A DNA stretch of 64,000 nt from an uncultured Ruminococcus sp. Lineage in GTDB: Bacteria; Bacillota; Clostridia; Oscillospirales; Acutalibacteraceae. Under the pieces are notes generated by a model. That model was given only the letters and a program-made list of their open reading frames with translations, was not told where the DNA came from and searched no databases. Shown here piece after piece: positions 15,448 to 24,970 of the stretch (position 1 is the stretch's first letter; each line of letters opens with the position of its first letter). Position numbers and translations under genes: made by a program. Location of the stretch: NCBI GenBank assembly GCA_902785365.1, contig CACZYC010000004.1, positions 29,731 through 93,730 of the forward strand. Reading direction: 5' to 3'.

Positions 15448-17151
15448 ATGGAGCTGGTAATGGATATAGCGGTAGTAGCTCTGCGAATGCTGCTGCCTTT
15501 GTATACCATAGTAATTGTGTACCAATGCTTCGCGTCCATGCGTCGAAAAAGGAGAAGCGAGCGCTCGCTTGTTCTGCTTCAGGACACCGAGACGGGAGTT
15601 AAAATCCCCGTGCTGTTCTGGGAGAACTCCATAGGACGCAGCCGCGGCTCGGATATAGCGGTTGACGACCCCGCCGTTTCGCGCGACCACTGTGTTCTTC
15701 TCAGACGTAAAGAGGGCTGGTTCATCGCGGACACGGGTTCCAAGACAGGCACCTTTGTCAACGGCAGCCGCGTAAGACGACGCACACAGGTAAAAATAGA
15801 CGACATAATCTCCATAGGCAACCGCGAATACGCTCTCAAGCGCGGCGACGAGTTCCACGAGGAACTGAAATCGAGCTGGTTCTTCTCAAAGGTCAGCAAC
15901 AAGCCCGCTATGAAGTCGTACAAGCTTATGATACTGATAACTCTTTTTCACATCTTTATGGGAGTAGAGGCTTGTTTCTGTAACGGCGCGGAGAACTTTA
16001 AGGAATATTGGTTCTCGCCCGTCTTTGACCCGATGTACATTTGCGCGGCTCTGGTGGCGGTTGAGTGGATATACTTCGCGATATCCTCGTTCGCGCTCAA
16101 GCGTGTATCGTTTGAAATCGAGAGCCTGTGCCTTTTCCTGACGGGAATCGGCGTTATGCTGCTTGTGCGGCAGGATATGCGTTCCGCTCTCGTTCAGCTT
16201 ATAGCCGCCGCGGTGGGAATGGTAGTTTTCTGCGCGCTGATTAAGTTCATCGAAAACCCCGACCGCATAGGAAAATGGCGACTGATTATTATGATTGCCG
16301 CGGTTGGACTTCTGGCAATCAACCTTGTATTCGGTAAGGTAACAAACGGTTCGGCAAACTGGATTCAGCTTGGCCCGATTACAATTCAGCCTTCCGAATT
16401 TGTAAAAATCGCTTACATCTTTGTCGGAGCTTCGACTCTCGACAGATTGCAGACTAAACAGAACTTGATTGAGTTCATCATCTTCTCGATGGTATGCGTT
16501 GGAGCTTTGGCTCTGATGGGCGACTTCGGAACAGCTCTCATATTCTTTATGAGCTTCCTGATTATTTCCTTCGTCCGTTCGGGCGATTTCAAAACACTCA
16601 TTCTCGCGCTGACAGGCGCAAGCGCCGCGGCGATTATCGTGCTCCGATTCAAAGCCTATGTGCTTGACAGATTCAAGGCTTGGCGTCACGTATGGCAGCA
16701 CACCCAGGACGCGGGCGGGTATCAGCAGGCGCGTACACTCACATATATCGCGTCGGGCGGACTGTTCGGTGTCGGTATCGGCAACGGCTGTCTTAAATAT
16801 GTTGCCGCGTCGGAATCCGACCTTGTGTTCGGACTTATGAGTGAGGAAATGGGCTTTATTGTGGCGGTAACAATCGCGATAGCAGTTGCGTCACTCTTCC
16901 TGTATGCCCGCTCGGTTACCACACGAGCACGCAGTACATTCTACTCGATTTCCGCTTGCTGCGCGGCGGGTATGCTTGTAGTTCAGATGTCGCTGAACAT
17001 TTTCGGCGCTACGGATATTCTTCCGCTTACAGGCGTTACATTCCCGTTCATCAGCGCGGGCGGTTCAAGTATAATCTCGTGTTGGGGCTTGCTCGCCTTT
17101 ATTAAAGCGGCGGACGAAAAAACTTATTCTCTCAAAGTAAAACAAAAATAA
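15448..17151 (+). CDS. FtsW/RodA/SpoVE-family protein with N-terminal FHA domain
   Basis: The 567-residue protein has a short N-terminal membrane segment (about 5-28), an FHA domain (about 50-135; SIGRSRGSDIAVDDPAVSRDHC and GTFVNGSRV) and then the SEDS polytopic domain with about ten membrane segments. SEDS landmarks are NWIQLGPITIQPSEF, ALMGDFGTALIF and LTGVTFPFISAGGSS. SEDS proteins polymerise peptidoglycan glycan strands together with a class B PBP, which is the next gene. The FHA domain should bind phosphothreonine and so link the enzyme to a Ser/Thr kinase; no kinase gene is in this window. FHA-SEDS fusions occur in Clostridia. The ribosome site AAAGGAG is strong. Confidence 0.9.
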   Translation: MELVMDIAVVALRMLLPLYTIVIVYQCFASMRRKRRSERSLVLLQDTETGVKIPVLFWENSIGRSRGSDIAVDDPAVSRDHCVLLRRKEGWFIADTGSKTGTFVNGSRVRRRTQVKIDDIISIGNREYALKRGDEFHEELKSSWFFSKVSNKPAMKSYKLMILITLFHIFMGVEACFCNGAENFKEYWFSPVFDPMYICAALVAVEWIYFAISSFALKRVSFEIESLCLFLTGIGVMLLVRQDMRSALVQLIAAAVGMVVFCALIKFIENPDRIGKWRLIIMIAAVGLLAINLVFGKVTNGSANWIQLGPITIQPSEFVKIAYIFVGASTLDRLQTKQNLIEFIIFSMVCVGALALMGDFGTALIFFMSFLIISFVRSGDFKTLILALTGASAAAIIVLRFKAYVLDRFKAWRHVWQHTQDAGGYQQARTLTYIASGGLFGVGIGNGCLKYVAASESDLVFGLMSEEMGFIVAVTIAIAVASLFLYARSVTTRARSTFYSISACCAAGMLVVQMSLNIFGATDILPLTGVTFPFISAGGSSIISCWGLLAFIKAADEKTYSLKVKQK

Positions 17152-17157
17152 ACAATT

Positions 17158-17192
17158 AATTACGAATTTCGAATTTCTAATTACGAATTGAT
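17158..17192. repeat. Heptamer array (AATTACG)
   Basis: Five units with a 7-bp period: AATTACG, AATTTCG, AATTTCT, AATTACG, AATTGAT. It starts 6 nt after the stop codon of the FHA-FtsW gene and ends 14 nt before the PBP start. No inverted partner array was found. Confidence 0.65.
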
Positions 17193-17206
17193 TAGGTGGT
17201 GGTTGT

Positions 17207-18619
17207 ATGAAACGAACACTGCAACGCTCATGGCTTATATTTATACTGGTAATTGCTTTTCTTGTCGGTATGGCTTTTCTGGTTGTCGAAACGGTTCTCG
17301 GCGCGTCCGACTGGGTTGACCAGCCCTACAACGGACACATCGCGGGAGCGGGCGGCCTGCTTGAGGCGGGAGTTATCTCCGACCGAAACGAAAACGTGCT
17401 GGCGCAGACCGTTGACAACAAACGAGTTTATAACGATGACGCCGATGTGCGAAAAGCTCTGCTGCACGTTGTCGGCGACGATTCTCTGAATATCTCGACA
17501 GCTATACAGAGCCAGTTCCGCTCACAGCTCACGGGCTACAGCTTCATATGGGGGCTGAATCTGCCCGACTCGTTCAGAGGCGGAAAAGACGTTGACTTGA
17601 CGGTTGACGCCGACACCTGCAAAACAGCCTATAACGCTCTCAAGGAATACGACAGCGGAGCGTGCGTTATATATAACTATGAAACAGGCGAAATAATCTG
17701 TGACGTAAGTATTAAAACTTACGACCCCGAGGACCCGCCTGAAATCACAAAGGACAACGAGGACGAGTACGAGGGTGTTTACCTTGACAACGTACTGTCA
17801 TCCACATATACCCCGGGTTCGATTTTCAAGATAGTAACGGCGGCTGCCGCTATTGAGAACATTCCCGATATCTGGGAAAGAACCTGGACCTGTAACGGTA
17901 AAGAGGAAATCGACGGCGGCGACGTAACCTGCGTTGAAGCGCACGGAACGATGAACCTCAAAGAAGCTTTCGGTCATTCCTGTAATATTGTTTTCGCGGA
18001 ACTCGCGGTTGAGCTCGGCGAGGATGTTATGACTGAAACCGCCAAAAAGATGGGCATAAACGCCTCGTTCAAAATAAGCGGTATCAAAACCAAAGCAGGC
18101 CACTACGACGTATCAAAAGCAACAACTCACCAGCTCGCGTGGTCGGGCGTAGGTCAGTATGAAGACAAGGTTAATCCGATACAGATGGCTATACTCTGCG
18201 GAGCAATCGCCAGGAAGGGAACTCCTGTTATTCCCTATCTTGTAGAGGGAACATCGGGCTCTATGCTCAAGGATATGGGGCTTGCGGGCTCGGCTTCAAA
18301 CGGCGAGAAAATGCTTGACTCCGATACTGCAAAAAGCCTTAAGGAACTCATGAGATTTGCCGTCCAGAACGACTACGGTGACGATATGTTCGGCGGGCTT
18401 ACGGTTTGCGCCAAAACAGGTACGGGCGAAACTCTGATAAGTGAAGGTAACGACAAGAACGACGGATGGATGGTCGGCTTTGCTACCGACAAGGACGTCC
18501 CGCTCGCGTTCGCCTGTATAGTAAGAGGTTCCTCCAACTACGGCTACTCCACCGCGGGACAGGTCGCAAAGGCGGCTATGATTCAGGCGGCAGATAGCCT
18601 GAGAAATGAAAAAGACTAA
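17207..18619 (+). CDS. Class B penicillin-binding protein (D,D-transpeptidase)
   Basis: The 470-residue protein has an N-terminal membrane anchor (about 9-31), a short pedestal domain and a transpeptidase domain. The three penicillin-binding motifs are visible: S205-x-x-K208 in TPGSIFK, S258-x-N260 in HSCN and K403-T-G405 in CAKTGTGET. It resembles the PbpA/FtsI-like class B proteins encoded next to FtsW/RodA in Gram-positives. It cross-links the glycan strands made by its SEDS partner, encoded just upstream. The ribosome site is AGGTGG. Confidence 0.92.
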   Translation: MKRTLQRSWLIFILVIAFLVGMAFLVVETVLGASDWVDQPYNGHIAGAGGLLEAGVISDRNENVLAQTVDNKRVYNDDADVRKALLHVVGDDSLNISTAIQSQFRSQLTGYSFIWGLNLPDSFRGGKDVDLTVDADTCKTAYNALKEYDSGACVIYNYETGEIICDVSIKTYDPEDPPEITKDNEDEYEGVYLDNVLSSTYTPGSIFKIVTAAAAIENIPDIWERTWTCNGKEEIDGGDVTCVEAHGTMNLKEAFGHSCNIVFAELAVELGEDVMTETAKKMGINASFKISGIKTKAGHYDVSKATTHQLAWSGVGQYEDKVNPIQMAILCGAIARKGTPVIPYLVEGTSGSMLKDMGLAGSASNGEKMLDSDTAKSLKELMRFAVQNDYGDDMFGGLTVCAKTGTGETLISEGNDKNDGWMVGFATDKDVPLAFACIVRGSSNYGYSTAGQVAKAAMIQAADSLRNEKD

Positions 18620-18647
18620 AACGCAACAGCGAAAGGAATAGATAAAA

Positions 18648-21497
18648 ATGAATCCATTAAAAGTATTTTTCGGAAACTACTCCAAGCGTGAGGTAAAACG
18701 CGTTCAGCCGATTGCCGACCAGGTACTCGCGCTTGAAGACAAGTACGCTGCTATGAGCGAGAGCGAGCTCAAGGCTCAGACAGCTGTCCTCAAAGAAAGA
18801 CTCCAGAACGGCGAGACAACGGACGATATTCTGCCCGATGCTTTTGCCGTATGCCGTGAGGCTTCGTGGAGAGTTTTGGGAATGAAACACTTCCCCGTAC
18901 AGGTTATCGGCGGAATCGTTCTGCACCAGGGACGTATTGCCGAGATGAAAACAGGTGAAGGTAAAACACTGGTTGCTACTCTTCCCGCATACCTCAACGG
19001 TCTTACGGGCGAGGGCGTTCACATCGTTACGGTCAACGACTATCTTGCACGCCGTGACTCTGAGTGGATGGGAAAACTCTACCGTTACTTAGGCTTAACA
19101 GTAGGTCTTGTTGTTCACGATATCGAGCCCGACGACCGCAAGGCTTCCTATGACGCCGACATCACCTACGGTACAAACAACGAGTTTGGTTTTGACTACC
19201 TGCGCGACAACATGGTAGTTTACAAGGAAAACAAGGTACAGCGCGGCCACGCTTTCGCCATCGTCGATGAGGTCGACTCAATCCTCATAGACGAAGCCCG
19301 TACTCCGCTCATCATCAGCGGTAGAGGCGACAAGAGCACCGAGCTCTACACTCAGGCTAACCGCTTTGCCAAAACACTTAAAGTACAGCGCTTCGCAGAG
19401 CTTAACTCCAAGGAGGATATGGAGGAATATTACGCCGAAAACGGCATTGACTATGTTGTTGACGAAAAGGCTAAGTCCGTTACACTGACACAGAGCGGTG
19501 TTAAAAAGGCGGAGGCTTTCTTTAACATAGACAACCTCACAGACCCCGAGAACCTTACAATTCAGCACCACGTAAACCAGGCTATCCGCGCCAACGGTAT
19601 TATGAAGCGTGACGTTGACTACGTTATCAAGGACGGCGAGATTATCATCGTTGACGAGTTCACAGGTCGTCTTATGTACGGCAGACGCTACAACGAAGGT
19701 CTGCACCAGGCTATCGAGGCTAAGGAAGGCGTAAAAGTTCAGAACGAGAGCAAAACTCTTGCGACAATTACATTCCAGAACTACTTCCGTCTTTATAAAA
19801 AGCTTTCGGGTATGACGGGTACGGCTCAGACCGAGGCAACCGAGTTCCAGGAAATCTACAAGCTCGACGTTGTTGAAATCCCGACAAACAAACCTCTTAT
19901 CCGTGAGGATTTACCCGACTCTATCTACCGCACCGAAAACGGCAAGTTCATAGCTGTTATCCGCCAGATTGTTGAGGCTCACGAAAACGGTCAGCCCGTA
20001 CTGGTAGGTACAATTTCAATTGAAAAATCCGAAATTCTCTCAAAAATGCTCAAAAAGCAGGGAATTAAACATAACGTGCTCAACGCTAAGCAGCACGACA
20101 AGGAAGCCGAAATTATCGCTCAGGCGGGTAAGCTCGGCGCGGTTACCATCGCCACAAATATGGCGGGTCGTGGTACCGATATTATCCTCGGCGGTAACGC
20201 CGAGTACCTCGCGAAAGCGTCTATGCGCAAGCAGGGTATTGAGGACGACCTCATTGCCGAGGCTACAGGCTACGCCGAGACCGACGACGAGGAAATCCTT
20301 GAAGCAAGAAAGATTTTCGCCGAGCTCAACGAGGGCTTCAGCAAGGAAATCAAGGAAGAAGCAGAAAAAGTCAGAGCCGCGGGCGGACTGTTCATTATCG
20401 GCACGGAGCGTCACGAGTCACGCCGTATCGACAACCAGCTGCGCGGACGTGCGGGCCGTCAGGGCGACCCCGGTACAAGCCGTTTCTTCCTCTCCACCGA
20501 GGACGACCTTATGCGTCTGTTCGGCGGTGACAGAATGAAGATGATGCTCGACAGACTCAACGTCGAGGAAGATATGCCGATTGAAAACAAAATGCTCACC
20601 AACATCATTGAGAACTCTCAGGAAAAGGTTGAGCTTCGCAACTTCGGCATACGTAAAGACGTACTCCAGTACGACGACGTTCTCAACAAACAGCGTGAGA
20701 TTATTTACACTCAGCGCGACCAGGTTCTTGACGGTGAGAATCTCCACGATACTATCCTCAAGATGCTTGACGATAACATCACCGAAACAGTTGCCAGGTT
20801 CCTCCCCGAGGGTATTCACGACAACTGGAACATCACAGGTCTGCTCGACACATATATGGATTGGGTTATTACCGACCGCTCCAAGTACAACTTCTCCGAG
20901 AGAGATATCGAGGTTATTGAAGCCGACGAAATCAAGGATATGATTCTTGAGGACGCTATGGCTCTTTATGAAGAAAACGAAAAGCTCCTCCCCGAGGAAA
21001 CTATCCGCGAGATGGAGCGTGTATATCTTCTCAGAAGCGTCGACACCTACTGGATGGACCACATCGACAATATGGAACAGCTCAAGGCGGGTATCCACCT
21101 GCGTTCCTACGGTCAGCACGACCCCGTTGTTGAGTACCGTTTAGAGGGCTTTGATATGTTCGACGATATGATTGCTTCAATCCGTGAGGATACAATCAAG
21201 CTTATGCTCACTCAGCCCAGACGTATTTACGAGCAGCAGAGACGCCGCGAGGCTATTGCCGCCGCGAAGCGTTTAGCGGCTCAGAAAGCTGCCGAGAGCA
21301 ACGGCGACGACGAGCAGGGCGATGTGCTCAAGAACGCTCTCAAGCGTGAGCAGGTGGCTAAGCCCACAGCAACCTCCGGCGACGGCACAGACTCCGCAAA
21401 CAAGACAATCCGCAAAGGCAAAAAGGTCGGACGAAACGACCCCTGTCCCTGCGGAAGCGGCAAGAAGTACAAGAAGTGCTGCGGACGTGACGAATAA
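18648..21497 (+). CDS. secA: Preprotein translocase ATPase SecA
   Basis: The 949-residue protein has the full SecA layout: DEAD-like nucleotide domain with KTGEGKT (101-107) and [14 protein letters not shown], the preprotein cross-linking domain, [23 protein letters not shown], the helical scaffold and the C-terminal zinc motif [13 protein letters not shown]. It drives Sec-dependent export through SecYEG. The start has a GAAAGGA site 29 nt after the PBP gene, so it probably ends a cell-wall/secretion operon. The stop codon is followed after 1 nt by a heptamer array. Confidence 0.98.
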   Translation: MNPLKVFFGNYSKREVKRVQPIADQVLALEDKYAAMSESELKAQTAVLKERLQNGETTDDILPDAFAVCREASWRVLGMKHFPVQVIGGIVLHQGRIAEMKTGEGKTLVATLPAYLNGLTGEGVHIVTVNDYLARRDSEWMGKLYRYLGLTVGLVVHDIEPDDRKASYDADITYGTNNEFGFDYLRDNMVVYKENKVQRGHAFAIVDEVDSILIDEARTPLIISGRGDKSTELYTQANRFAKTLKVQRFAELNSKEDMEEYYAENGIDYVVDEKAKSVTLTQSGVKKAEAFFNIDNLTDPENLTIQHHVNQAIRANGIMKRDVDYVIKDGEIIIVDEFTGRLMYGRRYNEGLHQAIEAKEGVKVQNESKTLATITFQNYFRLYKKLSGMTGTAQTEATEFQEIYKLDVVEIPTNKPLIREDLPDSIYRTENGKFIAVIRQIVEAHENGQPVLVGTISIEKSEILSKMLKKQGIKHNVLNAKQHDKEAEIIAQAGKLGAVTIATNMAGRGTDIILGGNAEYLAKASMRKQGIEDDLIAEATGYAETDDEEILEARKIFAELNEGFSKEIKEEAEKVRAAGGLFIIGTERHESRRIDNQLRGRAGRQGDPGTSRFFLSTEDDLMRLFGGDRMKMMLDRLNVEEDMPIENKMLTNIIENSQEKVELRNFGIRKDVLQYDDVLNKQREIIYTQRDQVLDGENLHDTILKMLDDNITETVARFLPEGIHDNWNITGLLDTYMDWVITDRSKYNFSERDIEVIEADEIKDMILEDAMALYEENEKLLPEETIREMERVYLLRSVDTYWMDHIDNMEQLKAGIHLRSYGQHDPVVEYRLEGFDMFDDMIASIREDTIKLMLTQPRRIYEQQRRREAIAAAKRLAAQKAAESNGDDEQGDVLKNALKREQVAKPTATSGDGTDSANKTIRKGKKVGRNDPCPCGSGKKYKKCCGRDE

Positions 21498-21498
21498 A

Positions 21499-21596
21499 CA
21501 GTAATCAGCAGTCAGTGATCAGTGGTCAGTTGTAGTCGTGGAGAAACCTTTCATCTCCCGAAAACTTCTAATCCCGATTGTATCAATATGGATATA
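21499..21596. repeat. Heptamer array (CAGTGAT) with 22-bp tag
   Basis: Five units with a 7-bp period, CAGTAAT, CAGCAGT, CAGTGAT, CAGTGGT, CAGTTGT (21499-21533), begin 1 nt after the secA stop. At 21575-21596 lies a 22-bp tag (CGATTGTATCAATATGG then ATATA) that recurs with one mismatch at 57519-57540, also just after a heptamer array. The inverted partner array is at 23139-23173, on the far side of gltX. Confidence 0.7.
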
Positions 21597-21641
21597 TCCT
21601 GATTATTTATTGAATGCTGAAGGCATAATAAGGGTGATTTT

Positions 21642-23102
21642 ATGAGTATTATAAAAAAAGTCAGAACACGCTACGCTCCCAGTCCCACGGGCTTTATGCA
21701 CGTGGGCAATCTGAGGACGGCGCTGTACGAATATTTAATCGCGAAATCTCAGGGCGGCACATTCGTGCTGAGAATTGAGGACACCGACCAGGAACGCTAT
21801 GTGGAAGGCGCGGTAGAGGTAATCTACAACACCTTAAAGCTTGCGGGAATCGAACACGACGAAGGTCCCGACAAGGGCGGCGACTACGGCCCTTATGTTC
21901 AGTCCGAGCGCAAGGATATGTATCTGCCCTACGCCGAACAGCTCATCAAGGACGGCAAGGCTTACCGCTGTTTCTGTTCCAAGGAAAGGCTCGAAAAGCT
22001 CGCAGAGGACTCCGAATTCGGCGGCTATGACCGTCATTGCCGTGACCTCTCTCAAGAGGAAATCGACGCTCAGTTAAAGGCGGGCACACCTTACGTTGTC
22101 CGCCAGAAAATGCCGATTGACGGCGAGACGGCTTTTACCGACTCGGTTTTCGGCACAATCACGGTGGACAACTCCGAACTTCAAGACCAGATTCTGATTA
22201 AAACCGACGGTTATCCCACATATAACTTCGCAAACGTAATTGACGACCACACTATGGGTATTACCCACGTTGTGCGCGGCAGCGAGTACCTCAGCTCCAC
22301 ACCGAAGTACAACCTGCTGTACGAGGCTTTCGGCTGGGAGATCCCGACCTACGTTCACCTACCGCTGATTATGGGCAAAAACGAGGACGGCTCTGTAAGT
22401 AAGCTCAGCAAACGCCACGGCTCAACAGGCTTTGAGGATTTGGTAAAAGAGGGCTATCTGCCCGAGGCGATTATCAACTATATCGCTCTGCTGGGCTGGT
22501 GTCCCAAAGATAATCAGGAAATTTTCTCGATGAAAGAATTGGAAGAAAACTTCTTTATTGAGGGTATTTCAAAGTCCCCCGCCGTGTTCGACTATGACAA
22601 GCTTCTGTGGTTCAACGCCGAGTACATCAAGGCTATGAGCGAGGAAGAATTCAACGAGCGCGCCATGGCGTACTACAAGGAAGTTTTCGGCGACAAGGAA
22701 ATGCCGTACGAAAAATTCCCCGCGATTTTGCAGAAGCGCACCGAGAAATTCACCGACATTCCCGACAAAATAAGATTCTTTGCCGAGCTCCCCGAGTACG
22801 ACAAGGAATTGTTCACAAACAAAAAGAGTAAGTCAAACCTCGACAACGCTCCCGAAAACCTCAAGGAAGCGTACGAGAGATTAAAAGCCCTGCCCGGGTG
22901 GAACAACGAAAGTATTCACGACTGCCTTATCAATATGGCAAAGGAAAAAGAACTCAAGAACGGCACAATTATGTGGCCTGTACGTATAGCGGCGGCAGGT
23001 CAGACCGTAACCGCGGGCGGAGCTATTGAGATTCTGGACATTCTGGGCAGAGAAGAAGCCCTCAGAAGACTTGAAATCGGACTGGAGAAGTTAAGCTCAT
23101 AA
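21642..23102 (+). CDS. gltX: Glutamyl-tRNA synthetase
   Basis: The 486-residue class I synthetase has the HIGH-type motif in APSPTGFMHVGNLRTALYEY (about 12-31), the KMSKS-type motif KLSKRHG (about 256-262) and the usual C-terminal helical anticodon-binding region. It charges tRNA-Glu, and in bacteria without GlnRS also tRNA-Gln. Here a glnS lies next to it, so it may be discriminating. The ribosome site is AAGGGTG. It is bracketed by inverted heptamer arrays. Confidence 0.96.
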   Translation: MSIIKKVRTRYAPSPTGFMHVGNLRTALYEYLIAKSQGGTFVLRIEDTDQERYVEGAVEVIYNTLKLAGIEHDEGPDKGGDYGPYVQSERKDMYLPYAEQLIKDGKAYRCFCSKERLEKLAEDSEFGGYDRHCRDLSQEEIDAQLKAGTPYVVRQKMPIDGETAFTDSVFGTITVDNSELQDQILIKTDGYPTYNFANVIDDHTMGITHVVRGSEYLSSTPKYNLLYEAFGWEIPTYVHLPLIMGKNEDGSVSKLSKRHGSTGFEDLVKEGYLPEAIINYIALLGWCPKDNQEIFSMKELEENFFIEGISKSPAVFDYDKLLWFNAEYIKAMSEEEFNERAMAYYKEVFGDKEMPYEKFPAILQKRTEKFTDIPDKIRFFAELPEYDKELFTNKKSKSNLDNAPENLKEAYERLKALPGWNNESIHDCLINMAKEKELKNGTIMWPVRIAAAGQTVTAGGAIEILDILGREEALRRLEIGLEKLSS

Positions 23103-23138
23103 TATTATTATAAATGGGTGCGGGCAAAGCCCGCCCTT

Positions 23139-23173
23139 CACTGATCACTGACTACTGACCACTGACCACTATA
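23139..23173. repeat. Heptamer array (CACTGAT), inverted partner of 21499-21533
   Basis: Units CACTGAT, CACTGAC, TACTGAC, CACTGAC, CACTATA with a 7-bp period, the reverse complement of the array after secA. A GC hairpin (GCGGGC/GCCCGC, about 23120-23134) precedes it and may end the gltX transcript. Confidence 0.7.
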
Positions 23174-23242
23174 ATAGTATTCATTTTTGTTAATAAGTGA
23201 ACGTCAGAAAAGGAACAACCTTATAAGAAAGGCATTTTATAT

Positions 23243-24907
23243 ATGGAAGTAATGTCAAGCAATTTTATACACACTTTTATAGATGAGGACATAGCCGAGG
23301 GCGGCGCGTATTACGGCAGGAAGGTTCACACCCGTTTTCCTCCCGAGCCCAACGGCTATCTTCACATAGGCCACGCCAAGGCGATATTTGTAAACTTCGG
23401 CACGGCTCAGAAGTACAACGGGCTTTGCAACCTGCGTATGGACGATACCAACCCCACCAAAGAGGACGTTGAGTATGTCGACGCGATTAAAGAGGATATA
23501 AGCTGGCTGGGATTTGACTGGGACGACCGCTTTTACTTCGCCTCCGATTACTTTGATCAGATGTACGACTACGCCGTAGAGCTTATCAAAAAAGGCTTGG
23601 CGTATGTATGCGAGCTCAACGGCGAACAGATGCGAGAGTACCGCGGAGACCTGAGCACCCCCGCGAAAAGTCCCTACCGCGACCGTCCCGTTGAGGAAAG
23701 TCTCGACCTTTTCAAGCGAATGAGAGAGGGCGAGTTTGAGGACGGCAAGATGACCTTACGCGCCAGGATTGACCTGGCTTCGGGCAACTTCAATATGCGT
23801 GACCCCGTGCTCTACCGCATTAATCATATGCATCACCACCGCACGGGCGACAAATGGTGCATATACCCGATGTACGACTTCGCTCACCCGATTGAGGACG
23901 CTATCGAGGGCATTACCCACTCGCTGTGCACTCTGGAATTTGAGGCTCACCGCCCGCTTTACGACTGGGTTGTGGAGAATATCTCCGCCCCCTCAAAGCC
24001 TAGGCAGATTGAGTTTGCGCGCCTCGGAATAAACAACACTGTTATGTCTAAGCGCAAATTAAGACAGCTTGTGGAGGAAAACTACGTTGACGGCTGGGAC
24101 GACCCCAGAATGCCTACAATCCGCGGACTCCGCCGCAGAGGCTACACGCCCGCTTCTATCAGAAGTTTTACCGACCAGATTGGTGTATCAAAGGTAAACT
24201 CCACAGTGGAGTACGGATTTTTGGAGCATTGTCTGCGCGATGACCTGAACGAGAACGCCGCCAGAGCTATGGCTGTTCTCGACCCGATTAAGCTCGTCAT
24301 CACAAACTATCCCGAGGGCAAGACCGAGGAGTTTGAGGTTGAGAACCACCCCAACCACCCCGAAATGGGCACCCGTAAAGTAAGCTTCTCCCGTGAGCTT
24401 TATATCGAAAGCACCGACTTTATGGAGGAGCCAATCAAAAAATATCAGCGCCTTTATCCCGGCAACGAAGTCAGAATAAAGAGCGCCTACATCGTAAAAT
24501 GTACAGGCTGTGAAAAAGACGAAAACGGCAAGGTCACAACGGTCTATGCCGAGTATGACCCCGAAACCCGCGGCGGAAACACCCCCGACGGCAGAAAGGT
24601 TCGCGGCACTATCCACTGGGTTAACGCGGAGGATTGCGTTGATGCCGAGGTAAGACTGTACGACAACCTGTTTACGGTTTCCGACCCCGATGGCGAGGAC
24701 GGCGACTTCACCGATTATCTGAACCCCGACTCGCTGAAGATTCTCAAGAACTGCAAGCTCGAAACATCGCTGAAAAACTCGGAAAAAACTGACCGCTTCC
24801 AGTTTATGAGACAGGGTTATTTCTGCATAGACACTAAGGACAGCGCGCCCGAAAAACTCGTGTTCAACAGAGCGGTCAACCTCAGGGACAGCTTTAAGAA
24901 AAAGTAA
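23243..24907 (+). CDS. glnS: Glutaminyl-tRNA synthetase
   Basis: The 554-residue class I synthetase has the GlnRS HIGH motif [16 protein letters not shown] (about 31-46) and the KMSKS-type VMSKRKL (about 272-278). It also has the GlnRS-specific RMDDTNP and two C-terminal beta-barrel anticodon-binding domains. GlnRS distinguishes this organism from most Gram-positives, which make Gln-tRNA by GatCAB. An AGAAAGG ribosome site precedes the first ATG; a second in-frame ATG is three codons on. A terminator follows. Confidence 0.96.
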   Translation: MEVMSSNFIHTFIDEDIAEGGAYYGRKVHTRFPPEPNGYLHIGHAKAIFVNFGTAQKYNGLCNLRMDDTNPTKEDVEYVDAIKEDISWLGFDWDDRFYFASDYFDQMYDYAVELIKKGLAYVCELNGEQMREYRGDLSTPAKSPYRDRPVEESLDLFKRMREGEFEDGKMTLRARIDLASGNFNMRDPVLYRINHMHHHRTGDKWCIYPMYDFAHPIEDAIEGITHSLCTLEFEAHRPLYDWVVENISAPSKPRQIEFARLGINNTVMSKRKLRQLVEENYVDGWDDPRMPTIRGLRRRGYTPASIRSFTDQIGVSKVNSTVEYGFLEHCLRDDLNENAARAMAVLDPIKLVITNYPEGKTEEFEVENHPNHPEMGTRKVSFSRELYIESTDFMEEPIKKYQRLYPGNEVRIKSAYIVKCTGCEKDENGKVTTVYAEYDPETRGGNTPDGRKVRGTIHWVNAEDCVDAEVRLYDNLFTVSDPDGEDGDFTDYLNPDSLKILKNCKLETSLKNSEKTDRFQFMRQGYFCIDTKDSAPEKLVFNRAVNLRDSFKKK

Positions 24908-24924
24908 ATAATTGATAAACATAA

Positions 24925-24948
24925 GCCCGATGAGTTTCCTCATCGGGC
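24925..24948 (+). terminator. Terminator-like hairpin after glnS
   Basis: GCCCGATGAG pairs with CTCATCGGGC; an AT-rich but not T-only tail follows. It lies between convergent glnS and valS and may serve both. Confidence 0.65.
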
Positions 24949-24970
24949 ATTAATTCTATATAGTCGAGTG

